DNA of 64,000 bases, from assembly GCA_947685225.1 (NCBI GenBank), contig CANTUV010000011.1, forward strand, positions 65,398,501 through 65,462,500. Direction: 5' to 3'. The position numbers and the translations under genes are program-made. A model generated the notes under the pieces. The model saw only the letters and a program-made list of their open reading frames with translations. It was not told the origin of the DNA and did no database searches. Below, piece by piece: positions 23,054 through 34,565 of the stretch. The stretch comes from Garcia nutans (lineage: Eukaryota; Streptophyta; Magnoliopsida; Malpighiales; Euphorbiaceae). Numbering within the stretch: position 1 is the first letter of the stretch; every line of letters begins with the position of its first letter.

Positions 23054-26000
23054 ATGGCCAGATGGGATTTGATCCTATCCCTTCCTGTGCAAAATCCCCC
23101 AACTTTGGAATTTTCGGCTGCTGATCTTGTGTGGTCAAAGATCGAAGGCTGTCGTGACAAAATAGATAGGCTTGCTCTTATCCCTTTTGCTAGGGTGGAT
23201 GATTTTGTAAGGGGCGAATCTGCAAATAAAGAATGCCCAACAAGATTTCATGTTGAAGCAAGACGTCGTCCGCGTCACAGAACGTCTTACAAGCAAAAGG
23301 TTGATGGTGTTATTGAATACATACTGTAAGTTCCACTAAATTCTTTTAGCAGTTATTACTTTGTGGTCCTAAGACCTTTTCATTGAATACTCATTCTTAA
23401 ATTTTAAAGGTATTGGTGTTCCTTTGGCCCTGATGATCATCGGAAAGGTGGCATAGTACGGCCAAGTAGGAGTACTTATGTGCCGAAGAAGAAAAATGTT
23501 GGTCGACCAAATACTAAAAGAGGGTGCACCTGCCACTTTATTGTTAAGCGTTTAATTGCTGAACCATCTGTAGCACTTATCATATATAATCAGGAAAAGC
23601 ATGTGGATAAGAAGGGGTTACCATGCCATGGCCCACAGGACAAGAAGGCTGAAGGTACACGTGCCATGTTTGCCCCATACATCTCTGAGGATCTTCGGCT
23701 TCGTGTTCTGTCGTTGCTGCATGTTGGGGTTTCTGTGGAGACGATAATGCAGAAACACAATGAATCAGTAGAGAAACAAGGTGGTCCCTCCAATCGTGAT
23801 GACCTTTTAACTCATAGGTATGTGCGACGACAGGAAAGGAACATCCGTCGCTCCACGTATGAACTGGACATGGATGATGCAGTAAGCATTGACATGTGGG
23901 TTGAAAACCACCAGAGTCATGTATTCTTTTACAAAGATTTTTCTGATTCAGATCCTTTCACTTTGGGCATTCAGACAGAGTGGCAGTTGCAGCAAATGAT
24001 CCGTTTTGGCAATAGCAGTCTTCTGGCTTCTGATTCAAGGTTTGGAACAAATAAATTGAAGGTTTGTTCTTTATATATATAATCTTGATGCAGTTAAATG
24101 TCATTCTCAGTGCCTAGATGTCTTTTAAATATTTAGGATGCTAACTATTTGCTTTTTGTTTCTTTTATTTAGTATCCTGTTCATAGCTTAATTGTGTTCA
24201 ACTCAGACAAGAAGGCCATTCCAGTAGCTTGGATAATAACACCGAGATTTGCTACTGCAAATGCACATAGATGGATGAGGGCACTTTACAATAGGGTTCG
24301 TACTAAAGATCCCACATGGAAGTTGGCTGGGTTCATGGCGGATGATCCTTCAATTGACATCCTTACTATCAGGTTGGCAGCAAACCTTTTTTTTTTATTT
24401 TAATGTTGTTTTGTTTTTCTTTATATAGCATAGAAAAGTTGATGCTTCTTGGATGGTCTATATTTGTTTGATGGAAAAAGTTGTTCTGAGGTCCTTACTA
24501 CTAGCGATGATATGAGCTTGTGGTTAAGATGAAACTGCTTATAATTTTAGTAGTTGAATCCTGTTTTTATCCTATTTTACAATTTATGTGGCATTTTTGA
24601 GAACTGCAATTTGCAATAAACATTCAAGCAAAACCAACCACTGAGAACCTTGGCACTTTTCAAGTATTGCTGCAATGGTTATTGCTTCAGATTATCTACC
24701 TCAGGCATCTGTGGTGCGTCTTTGTGGGCAATATATTGGTTGACATTTAAAGTCTTGCTGTTCAATTAATATTAAATAGTTCATGTGCGTGTCAATTAAT
24801 AATGAATAGTTCATGTGAGTGTGCTATCAAAGATTGTGGGGACTAGTTTGAATTTTTAGTTTGATTCAACATGGCCTTGAGTGGTCAAGATTGACAAATG
24901 TAGGGACAATATTCTTTTGCTACAAGGTTCGGGAGGATAATTTGTTATAAAGTTTCCTCTTTAATTTCTATGTGAATATTAAATCTGAATGTTTTTATTT
25001 CTTTGTTATCAGGGATGTGTTTCAATGTTCTGTATTGATATCATTTTGGCGGGTCCGTCATGCATGGCATAGGAACTTATTAAAGAGAAGCTCAGAAACA
25101 GAGATGCGTGTTCAGATGTGGAGACGGCTTGGAGAGGCGGTAGATGATATTTGCCGAGGACATGGAACAATGGATTTATTTGAGGTTTTCATGGAAGATT
25201 TTGTTGACAGCTCTGATTTCTTGGATTACTTCAAAGCAGTTTGGTATCCTCAAATAGGTTAGTCCCTTTTCTTTTCTTGTTTTACGTAGCTAATTGTCTG
25301 CATAAATATATTGCTAGCATTCTTTTTCCTCCAAATACTTGACTGAGAGCAAGAAGTGAGCCATATTTTGAGTGGCAACGCACACACAGAGAGGATTTGT
25401 GATGAGTTATAGTTCTCCAATCAAGTTGGTGATTTGTAATTCAATGTTGCATGAATTTAATTGAAATTGCCTCTGAGATGACTTGAAGACAGTGAATATT
25501 TGTTGCGTGAGAATACTGTTTTTAGAAAATAAAAAAAAATCATATTTTTGTGCCAGGGATTTGGACAACTGCACTGAAAACTCTGCCACTGGCCAGCCAG
25601 GAGACTTCTGCAGCAATGGAACTTTACCACAACCAATTGAAGGTGAGGTTACTGAATGAGGAGCCCAGTGTCTATCAGCGCGCTGATTGGTTGGTTGATA
25701 AATTGGGAACAAAAGTGCATTCGTACTTCTGGCTTGATGAGTGCTCAGAAAAGGACAATTTTGCTAGATACTGGAAAGATGAGTGGGACAGTGGTTTAAC
25801 AGCTTGGCGCAAAGCATTGAAGATTCCAGACCCTGACGTTGTCATGGAAGGTAGATGTGCAAAAGTTACTGACCAGCTTGATCGAGACAGGGTTCATGTT
25901 ATTTGGAACCCTGGTTCAGATTTTGCTCTTTGTGATTGCGGTTGGGCAGAAATGGGCAACCTATGTGAGCATGTCTTTAAAGTTATTAGAATGTCCTGTA

Positions 26001-26824
26001 ACAAAGGATATAGGAAGCCGTCTATTAGCCTATTTCAGTACAAACAGGCTTTGATTGACATGCTACACTACCCACCCCATGATTCTCTGATTCGTGATCA
26101 TGCTGTTTCTCTAGCAGTCCCTGTGCAAAAGCACTTAGATGCTCTAATTGTTTCAGATAGCAGCCATATTGCCATAGATCCTAGTCAGAAACAAGCTGTG
26201 GATATTCTCGAGCAGCAGACAGGTGGCGCAGATTCTGCAAATCATGATGGAGAATTAGCAAATGGGAGCCATTTAATGGATGAAGATGTATCATTCCATG
26301 ACAAAGATGATTGTGAGGTAAGGCACGAGAGCTCTAATGGTGTGGTTGCTGGTGATTCTGGTGAGAATATTGGAGAAGAAACTACTTGTGCTGAGATGGA
26401 GATTGACCCATCATGTAATTGTGTTCCTCTACCAAGATTACTTCCAGTTGATGTGGTTGCAAGTAATGATGCCTGCATGGAGAACAGAGACATTACTATG
26501 GATGACACATGTTCAAATGGGGTGCATGATAAGAGCACACATAATCTTGACTGTGATCATGAATTCAGTACAGTAGGCCAAATGATAGAGTCAGAATCAC
26601 AGCAAAATTCCTGTTCAAAGTTTAGTAACAGTGGCAAGCAGACTTCTATGGAGACTACTACTCAAGAAACTGGTTCTTATGAGGAGGAACCATCTTTAAG
26701 CAATAAATTTGTTTCAACTAGTTGTATGCATCAGAATGCTGCTGCAAATGGAAAATCTGATACCATATTGGGAGATGATATCAATGGTACCATTACTGAG
26801 GAACATTCAGCTTTTGTAGTGTAG
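23054..26824 (+). CDS. SWIM zinc-finger protein, domesticated Mutator-like (MULE) transposase
   Basis: Five coding exons: 23054-23325, 23410-24061, 24173-24372, 25013-25257, 25557-26824, all GT-AG and in phase, giving 878 residues. The ATG lies directly after the acceptor of a leader intron. The N-terminal half resembles the DNA-binding and catalytic part of MULE transposases: GCTCHFIVKRL, a DDE-like first segment LLASDSRFGTNKLKYPV, and a second GFMADDPSIDIL. At about residues 580-595 the CxCx(n)CxH SWIM zinc finger is intact (CDCGWAEMGNLCEH). A long acidic, Ser/Asp-rich tail of about 250 residues follows and is not found in ordinary transposases. No terminal inverted repeats or target duplication surround the gene. 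It matches the single-copy, conserved Arabidopsis SWIM family (At1g60560/At4g13970 type, from memory). Probable nuclear role; the biochemical function is not established. It has the properties of a domesticated gene rather than a mobile element. Confidence 0.85.
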
Positions 26825-27891
26825 ATAAAGGGTCTAGTGGGTGCCGTGGAGATGCTGATATTGAGGCTAGCAATGACTAAAATTTTGCAGACATTATGAT
26901 CCCTTTTCTTTTTAATTGTAGATAGTCTCCAAGGGCTTATTTTTATGCCATTTTTGTTTTGATTATTTATTTAGATAGACTGGAATCCATAATTTAACAT
27001 ATTTATTGAAAAACTTGGATTGGAGAAAGGACAATAGTCTATTTTCTGTTAGCAGCAAATAATATCCAAAGTAATGCTGGAAACATTTTATGGTATTAGT
27101 CTTTATCTTTTTTATGGCTTGCTAATTGCTCTTTTGCCTTATTTTTACTGTTATTAATGTTAATATTGAATGAAAGATTAATCGCTTTTAATATATGTAT
27201 ATATATTTTATTTTATTTTATTTATTTTATATATCTTAAATTTTTTAGCATTATATGAGAAGAAAATGGGAGAGTATTCAAATATAAATTTATTGTCAGT
27301 ATTTATTATTAGATTATATTTGAGTGTGTTATGTGTTTATTTTGTTGGATTGTTAACAGAGGAAAAAATCGAAAATGCTATTAGTGAGATTTTAAATGTG
27401 ATAATGATATATGATCATTATAGCTGTAAAACAAGAGTGATTTTAATAAAGGGAAATTTATAATAAAAAAATTAAAAAATAAAAAGGAAATTATAAATAA
27501 ACTGTATTTTTATAAAAAATCTTATTACTATTTTTATAAAAAAAATTTATTTATATAGTATATAGCATACTTACAGTTTATTTTTGTTATGTTTTTAATA
27601 TATATTGAGTGCATGTTCAGTAAATTTTTAGTATATTTTGTATATATTATAAAAGTGTAAAAAAATTTATAAAATTATAAAAAAAATAAAAATACAGTAA
27701 AAATAAATTTTGAAAATTTTTTTTTTTTGTAATTTCTTCCTCAAAATAAGTAAAAGAAGTTTGGGCCGGAATGTGAATCCAAATATGGCCCATGATTCAA
27801 GATATGCAGGAGGACAAAAAAGTAAATTCACTACAATTTTGAACCAGAGAAAATTTGGGAATGTGGGCATATTAGTGCAGAGTAGTGGAAG
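26825..27891. other. Intergenic region between the SWIM gene and DUO1
   Basis: The first few hundred bases are the 3' UTR of the SWIM gene. From about 27170 the DNA is very AT-rich, with a stretch (27500-27700) related to the dispersed TTTATAATAAATT repeat also seen near 2.0, 33.2, 43.4 and 44.8 kb. The last part is the promoter and leader of DUO1. Open frames here are low-complexity. Confidence 0.45.
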
Positions 27892-27910
27892 TAACCGCCT
27901 TAACCGTCAA
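27892..27910 (+). promoter_or_regulatory. Paired AACCG MYB sites upstream of DUO1
   Basis: TAACCGCC and TTAACCGTCAA lie end to end, 104-122 bp upstream of the DUO1 ATG. AACCG is the core recognised by DUO1-type MYB proteins, and a short conserved regulatory module in DUO1 promoters (ROD1) has been described. Whether this is that module is an inference from the motif and its position. It may lie in the promoter or in the leader. Confidence 0.45.
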
Positions 27911-28013
27911 TTACCCAAAAAAGAAGAAACGAAAACAAAAATCAGAACAAAAAACAGAGCAAAGAATTAACAGAGAAACAAAGCAAGTGAATGCGTCTTT
28001 ATTATTTTCAAAA

Positions 28014-29185
28014 ATGGAAGCAAAAAGAGATGAAATAAGGAAAGGGCCATGGAAAGCAGAGGAAGATGAAGTTCTAATTAACCATGTCAAGAAATATGGT
28101 CCTCGAGATTGGAGCTCCATTCGATCCAAAGGTCTCTTGCAACGAACTGGCAAGTCATGTCGTCTCCGTTGGGTTAATAAACTCAGACCCGATTTGAAGA
28201 AGTAACTAATTAATTAATTAATTCGCTACTCGATTTTTAATTTATTATAAGATTTTGATTACTGGGTTTTCTTCAATTTATGATTTTTTCTGTTAATTTT
28301 CTGTTTAATGTGTTGTTGTAGTGGGTGTAAGTTTTCAGTGGAGGAAGAGAGGATAGTGATAGAGTTGCAGGCGCAATTTGGGAACAAATGGGCAAAAATT
28401 GCAACGTATTTGCCTGGAAGAACTGATAATGATGTGAAGAATTTTTGGAGTAGTAGACAAAAGAGACTAGCAAGGATTTTACGGAGTTCAGCGACTCCTT
28501 CTTCTTCCAATTCCAAGCCACGGAAGCCTCGAAAGGATGTTTCTGCCTTTCGTGATGTTCCCATTTTGCAGGTAAGTAAGGTTTAAGGTTTTTTTTTTTA
28601 CTAATTTGTAATTCTGGGTTTTATGTTTGTTAATGAGTTCTAGAAAATGTCCTCTCGGCACAAATTAGGAATGACTTCCTATTTGTTCTGGTTGTTTGAT
28701 TTTTTTTTCTCCTGTTTAAGGCTCCAGTGTTCAATTATTCAATGGAGGAAGAGTCATCCACAAAGGCTCCACCATGTTCATCAGCCTACATTGAAGCCTC
28801 TGAACCAATACTAACAATGCCAATGCCATTGCCATTAAACCCAGATCCTGTAAAGCCCGAGTTGCCTTGCTGCGATGTGAATTCCATTCAATTTGAAACC
28901 CAAATGCAAACCTCCTTTTCACAAATCTCACAATACCAACCTGACCTTATATTCTCACCGGAAAGCCAAGAACTGTTGGCTAGAATTGGGGACCCTTATC
29001 TTTTCAATGTGTTTGGAGGAGTAGATGCTCCTGAAATTGTAGGAGCACAACTTACTCTTGGACCACCATTGTTTGATTGCTTGAACAGTGCCAGAGATGT
29101 AAGAAATCCTGTTACTCCTGATACCTTCTTCGATGACTTCCCGACAGACATGTTTGACAATATTGAAATGCTTCCAAGTCCTTAG
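28014..29185 (+). CDS. DUO1: DUO1-type R2R3-MYB transcription factor (male germline regulator)
   Basis: Three exons, 28014-28201, 28322-28571 and 28721-29185, give 300 residues without a break. R2 spans about residues 9-60 with tryptophans at 13, 33 and 53; the linker reads LKNGCKFS with lysine at residue 66, the extra lysine that distinguishes DUO1 proteins from other R2R3-MYBs. R3 follows (NKWAKIATYLPGRTDNDVKN) and is followed by FWSSRQKRLARIL, a DUO1 signature. The C-terminal half is acidic and Pro-rich, ending FFDDFPTDMFDNIEMLPSP, a likely activation domain. DUO1 in Arabidopsis (At3g60460) switches on sperm-cell genes and drives generative cell division in pollen. Regulation visible here: a miR159-like site in exon 1 and paired AACCG sites upstream. 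Start chosen at the ATG that gives the conserved MEAK N-terminus; in-frame codons further upstream are not conserved. Confidence 0.95.
28110..28130 (+). promoter_or_regulatory. miR159 target-like site in DUO1 coding sequence
   Basis: The 20 bases GGAGCTCCATTCGATCCAAA (28111-28130), preceded by T, encode WSSIRSK in R2. Against the recalled miR159 sequence only three positions differ from perfect pairing, two of them G:U wobbles and one an A:G opposite miRNA base 12. The seed side is paired except for a wobble at base 8. Arabidopsis DUO1 is a known miR159 target in this region. Site prediction is by eye. Confidence 0.65.
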
Positions 29186-29523
29186 AAGTAGTTGAATCAA
29201 TCACATAACTTTCATTTGCTAGTGGAAGATGAACTTTTAATTAATTTCTTTAGTTGCAATTCTTGTGTTCTTTGTGACTGCTATTCTTTGTACTAACCCA
29301 GTGAAGTAATTAGTCTTTGCTATTGTTGCTCTGAATTTTGCTTTTTCTCTATTGATTTTTTAACTGTTTTTAATGGAAATTATGTAATTTTGTGATTGGA
29401 AACTTCCATAATATTGCAATCGACTTGTACAAATGGATCAAAATCTGAAACACAAATCAAAATTTCCACAATTTCCAAAAACAACTGCTTAAAATCTCCA
29501 ATCTAAGCGATATCTCAATGAGT
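29186..29523. other. Convergent 3' region between DUO1 and the small unknown gene
   Basis: DUO1 (+) and the gene ending at 29524 (-) converge here over about 340 bp, which must hold both 3' UTRs. No separate feature is seen. Confidence 0.4.
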
Positions 29524-30381
29524 TCAACTCGATTCAGAAGAAATTGAAGATTCTAAATCACCAGCACTGCTGCATCCGACGCTTCCTCTCTTTCTCTTGA
29601 TGGTGGCACGTCGGCCAGTAGTCGAGCCACAATGTGAAGAAGAGACTGTACCAATAACAACTCCATCAACGCCGTAACAGTCAGCTGTCGATTTTGAACT
29701 TTGAAGACTAGAAGAGATGTCGTGCTTGGAGAAGTTTAGTGTTTGGATGGAGGTGACACGGCAATCTTGCCAGTTGAGATCGTTCAGATCTGCAACTACG
29801 TCCTCGAGATTGATGAACGCGCAGGAGGAAACGTCATTGTTTGTCAAAGTGGAGCGTGAGAGATTGACAAGGTCCAGTGTTTCAATGGCTTCGGTTAATA
29901 CCTTCTGCAGAATTTAAATTTTGAAACGAAAAATAAATTAAAAAAGGTTCATCAAAATCTGTTTGGTTGCCTAGAAAATGATAGCAGAACTCTGTTTAGT
30001 TGCTTAGCAAATGAAGCAAACTAGAATTGCACCCAAAAAAAAAATAAACTAACGATACAATCATATATCGATGTTTATTTTCCTTCATTTTCTCCCAACC
30101 AAACAGGAACACAATGAAAAAGAACAGTTAAAACCTTAGGGACATTGTTAATTTTCCTGAAACCGTGCATGGAAATGATCTGCAAAATCAAAAACCAAAA
30201 ATAAACACTCAATAATAACAAATGCAAAAAATCAAAATCAAAATGAATCGAATTTACAAGCACATAATCTGCGCGACTCAGATGATACCTGATTGAGAAA
30301 ATTGACGGTGAGATCAATCTGCTTGTTGGAGTGAAAGAAATCGATGTAATTTTCCAGAGAGATTTCTTTCTTCGCCCTCAT
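29524..30381 (-). CDS. Small plant protein of unknown function, 172 residues
   Basis: Three exons, 30289-30381, 30135-30179 and 29524-29904, with GT-AG junctions all in phase 0. The protein starts MRAKKEISLENYIDFFHSNK and continues LTVNFLNQIISMHGFRKINN, then TEAIETLDLVNLSRSTL. The N-terminal 75 residues look helical and leucine-rich. The C-terminal half is Ser-rich, with a basic stretch GRRATIKRKRG that could be a nuclear signal, and ends ESSISSESS. No transmembrane segment or signal peptide is seen. I do not recognise the family. The clean gene structure and conserved-looking N-terminus argue that it is real. It sits tail to tail with DUO1; no functional link can be inferred from that. Confidence 0.72.
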
Positions 30382-31190
30382 TTTCGTTCTCGAAAATTTG
30401 GTTCAGCGGATTTAAGCAAAGATAGGGAGTATTTATACCCACGGTTTAAAATTTTATTTTTATTATTTATTCATTCTGTTTCTTTTTTAACGAGAGCGTT
30501 CGGCCTTTTGGGCTGATTTCACTAAGTATTGCTGAATTATTTCGCTAATATTAGTAATATTCTTAAATTTCAATTTGCCTCAATAATACGTTTCACTTTT
30601 GATAGGAATAAATTAAAATTGAAGGATTTTGTTGATATAAATTAAAATTTAAGGATGTTAATGATATAAGTACAATAATTTAAGCATGGTTAGTAAAATT
30701 AAGTCGCATTTTCGTTCAATTCTTTTTTTTTTTCAAACATTAACTTTTATCCCAGAGCACTGTGTAAAATCGACATTCCTTGCGATGCTTTGTTGGCAAA
30801 ATTTTCATTCTGAACCCAATATGAGGCAATTTACCGAGGAAATGAGGGAAAAAAACATAAAACAAGCAGTTGATTGTTATGATCAAGAAATTTCTGACAG
30901 AAAGTTGGTTATTATTTTGACTCTGCAGGTAAATTTTTCAATGCTTAAATATCTATTTCATTGTTAAACAACACAGACTTCTCAAAGTTAAGTTCAATAA
31001 AAAAATTGTTCATGGCATTCAGAACAATATTAAATCAAACAAAATGCCTGCATTGTGATGACTTGTACAATCAATCAGATGTGTATCAGGAATGGCTACA
31101 GGAGTTCTCATAGAAATACCAATGAAAATTTGCAGGAAAATACCCAGCAGGTAAAGCTGAGATAAATTTATCATGTTAGTGTGAAAATGG
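30382..31190. other. Intergenic region with a possible orphan exon
   Basis: The left part is the promoter of the small gene. At about 30720-30928 on the plus strand an open stretch (MRQFTEEMREKNIKQAVDCY in its middle) ends at a good donor, CTGCAG|GTAAAT, and looks coding in composition. No partner exon is found and no family is recognised, so it may be a gene fragment. The part next to 31191 is the 3' UTR of the phosphatase gene. Confidence 0.3.
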
Positions 31191-32772
31191 TCATAAGGCA
31201 TCATCCATGGAGCCATTAGGGGTTGGCGTTTGTGAGCAGTAACAAATGCCGGTTTTATCACTCTTAGTGAGCACCTCAAAGTCTCCAGCTGTAAATGATT
31301 GGCCTTCCTGGAAAATTGGCCTTCTTAGTTCTGAATATGCACAATACTCTACTTCATACACCATTACGTCTTTCAGAAATGTGGAAACTGAAACACCAAC
31401 TCCTTCCCCTGATTTTGCAAAAAAAAAAAGGAGCCACTAAATAAAACTATTTGAGGATAAGATCAACCAACTATGTAGCATCTACATCAAGAAAAGTATT
31501 ATATATGTCATTAGTCAGATCTTTTGTAGGAACTATCCGTAATAATGAACTTGCAAACTGAATTTAAGAGAAGATTTCAAGATTACTCTGTGATAGAGGG
31601 AAGATTGGGATAACTCATCACCATCTCAGGGGGAACAAAACATTTCTTAGGTAAGATGATCAAGAGAAAGGGGCAATATGGAACTAGAAAATCTAGGAGA
31701 AAATTCACTTAAAAACTGGAACAATCAATGCAAGATAATAAGAATTCTAGACAACCATTTGCATCTTGTGTAATTGAAACATAACCTCAACAAGATCACT
31801 ATGACAGAGATGGTAAAAAATTGAAAGGACCATTACAATAAATTACATAGCATAGCATTGCAACCAGAAATGAAGCATACCATGTGTGACAAATAGCAAG
31901 TTCTCTGATGGGTATTTATCTGCAAGTGCTTTAAATACGTATTCATATCTCTCTCTGGTATTTTCCACTGTTTCTTCCCACTGTGGCAACTAGATTTTTG
32001 CCAAGCAAGATGAAGACACGTTATTAAAGAAAATAAAATAACAAAAAAAAGAGGATTTTGCTAAATATATATACCTCTTCATGGACTCGTTTTACAGAGT
32101 GATCAACCGTAGCAGCTGGCAGCAACGCTTCAAGATCAGAAATGACGAATCCGAATTTTCCATCGTTTGGTGCAAAATCATGTCTAATGGCTTTCGTGTT
32201 CATCATTTCGCATAATCCATACTCGATAGAAACCTGAAAAAAAATTATCATTTAGAGAAAGGATTTGAGTTGACCAAAATCAAATTTATGAAATATAATT
32301 GCAAATTATAATGATAATGCCTCGATTATAAAGAGAAAATTGATTATAAGAAACAAAGCTCTAGTAATCTGACCTTGATTTTAGAAGGATCAATAGCGAC
32401 TTCGTCTCCAGTAGTGACATTAGGGTTGTCGTCAACGGCGCAGAGCGCCGACACGACCTGGGAGGCGGTTTGAATGCAACGGAGGAAAGGGGAAACGAAG
32501 ACTCGGTGGATCGGGAATCCCAGGCGGGATTTTAGTTCCTTGCAGGTGGAGAATGCCCTGACCAGACCGGCTTGTACAAGGGGTGGGTCCCAAGGTCTAG
32601 CGGCAGTGGAGGCCCATAGAGGGTCGAAATTATCGATGCGATCGCCGTGACGCATTACGACAACGTTTTGATATGAAATATGACATGCTCCGTTGGTGTT
32701 GCTGTGTGTGACGACCGAAGAGTCCATTGGTGAGTTGGTTGGTTTCAGGAAGTTGATGAGATGAGACTCCAC
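31191..32772 (-). CDS. Phosphoglycerate-mutase-like histidine phosphatase family protein
   Basis: Four exons, 32374-32772, 32075-32233, 31881-31989 and 31191-31408, join in frame to 294 residues. The histidine phosphatase signature VVVMRHGDRIDNFDPLW places the catalytic RHG at about 41-43. A second phosphate-binding arginine lies in SPFLRCIQTA near residue 98, and the second catalytic histidine is in LLFVTHGEGVGVSVS near 222. The layout fits the branch-1 superfamily, with the closest resemblance to the Arabidopsis At3g60420/At3g60450 group (from memory) and to UBASH3/Sts-type phosphatases. True phosphoglycerate mutase activity is unlikely; the substrate is unknown. Probably cytosolic, as no transit peptide is obvious. 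A second ATG at 32727 (residue 16) is an alternative start. Convergence with a gene to its left is not seen. All junctions are GT-AG. Confidence 0.88.
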
Positions 32773-33615
32773 AACGAAGAAGGCAGGGATGATTGCCTAA
32801 TAGAAAATTCCTGCCTACTGTCTTAAATTAAGTTTAAGTTTAAAAGTTATTATTATTATTATTATCATTATACATTATATTAATTTAATATTTAAATTTT
32901 AATCAAAATTAATTGATTTCATATTGTAATTTTGATAAATGATTGCAAATTAAATTTTAAAAAATTCCTAAATTAATATATAGTCAAAGTCATCCTCTTG
33001 ATATGATAAAAAAAAAAGTCATTCTCTTGAACTAATAAAAAAAAGTCATTCTCTTGTGTTCTATTAACTTAGGTTGGAATTTTTCTATTTTATTGTGTTT
33101 TGTTGACCTAGTTTAAGTTTATGCGAATAGGTCAATTGCCTTCAAAGAACGTCATTATTAAAAAATTATCACTTTATATTATAAATATACTCCTCAATTT
33201 TTATAAAATTTTTATATATTTTATTAAAGATATTTTGATATTTTACAATGATGTATGATAAATTTACAATAAATTTATAATACATAAATATATTATGCAT
33301 GTAATAAATTTATCATAAATTATTTAAATATAATAAATTTATTAATTAATTATAAATTATGATAAATTTAAAAATATTTTTAAAAAGCAGTCATCTCTAT
33401 CCATCTAGAAATATGGGCTAGCTATGTTAGACATTTTATGAGAAATTTAATTTTTTTCCTGGCTCAATTAATTCAAAAGTGCCTGCCAAATATGACAACT
33501 CCTCAAGAAATTATAGACCTTCACTGTTCTAATTAACAAGTTAATATAATGGACATGATAGAAATTCAAAACATTCTAAAAATTTAAAAAGAAAATAAAA
33601 GAGAAGAAAAAAAAA
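32773..33615. other. AT-rich intergenic DNA
   Basis: Contains the promoter of the phosphatase gene near 32.8 kb, then (ATT)n-like DNA and, at about 33170-33390, a copy of the dispersed repeat with TATAATAAATTTATAATA-type strings. No exon is supported. Confidence 0.4.
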
Positions 33616-33758
33616 TTAAGCATTCTTGCAACTGTTCTTCTCTGAAACAAACCTCTTACACCAAAGGGGTTTTCTATCAACCCAGAATTTGGCTTCATTT
33701 TGTCCGTTCAACACCATGAATTTGGCTTCATTTTGTTCGTTCAACACCTTAAAGATCA

Positions 33759-34201
33759 TGTTAGCCGCAATTGTTGAAAAAAAGAAAAAAAATAATATAA
33801 AATTATAATTATGCTCAATCCCACATTAGAAAGAAGAGCATGAGAGGGTGGTTTGGATGGCTATAAATTCAAGCTATTGTTTAAGTTTCAATAAACACCA
33901 AAACACAATAAGTGTTTTATATTAGAGATTAGAGTTGAGCTCTTAGAGTATAAATATTCGGGGTATTTTGAGTGTTGGATAGAAAAATATTTTGTATTTG
34001 TGGTTGTAACAATTTTCCACATAGTAAATATTTTTCTTGGTTGTCGTTAGGCAACGGCAGTGGTTTTTCTCCATTTAGGAGTTTTCCACGTTAAGTCTTT
34101 GTGTCTTTATTCTCTTTAATTTCTCAATTGTTATTTTATTTTCTCATTTATTCCTGCTTAAAGACAGTCCGAGGCACGAGAAAATAGCAATTTTTTCAAC
34201 A
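33759..34201 (+). repeat. Left LTR of the gag-only element
   Basis: 443 bp, starts TGTTAGCCGCAATTGTTG and ends TTTTTTCAACA. A TATA-like TATAAATATTC occurs near 33950 (ACTATAAATA further left). About twenty differences from the right LTR were seen by eye. Confidence 0.85.
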
Positions 34202-34565
34202 AGTGGTATCAGAGCTTAGGTATTATAATTTTTGTCAAAAATTTTAGTATGCTCTATGGTTGCAGCTTGGTTTGATCTTCCACATCAGAAGAGATTTTTT
34301 GTTAAACATTATTTTGTTTTTTTTAAGCAGGTGGAGCCCTTTGAAGCTGGTGGAGTTTTGAAAAAGGTGGAGTCGTTTTGCTTTAGTGTGCTTGAGTATT
34401 GGTGGTGAGATAAATAATTACATGTCTAGGTAAATTCTGTCAAACGACACGAATTTAGCCTAAGGCAAGTGGATTTTAAGTGAGACCATTGTGACTCCTC
34501 CTCTTACTTGGGAATTTACCTAGTGTAATTATTTATTTCTAGTCCTTTATTAGCACAAAATAAGC

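Noticed and set aside
23590..23793. Minus-strand frame in the SWIM gene
   Set aside because: Shadow of the plus-strand exon.
27710..27970. Plus-strand frame upstream of DUO1
   Set aside because: Low-complexity Lys-rich leader; the conserved DUO1 start is at 28014 in another frame.
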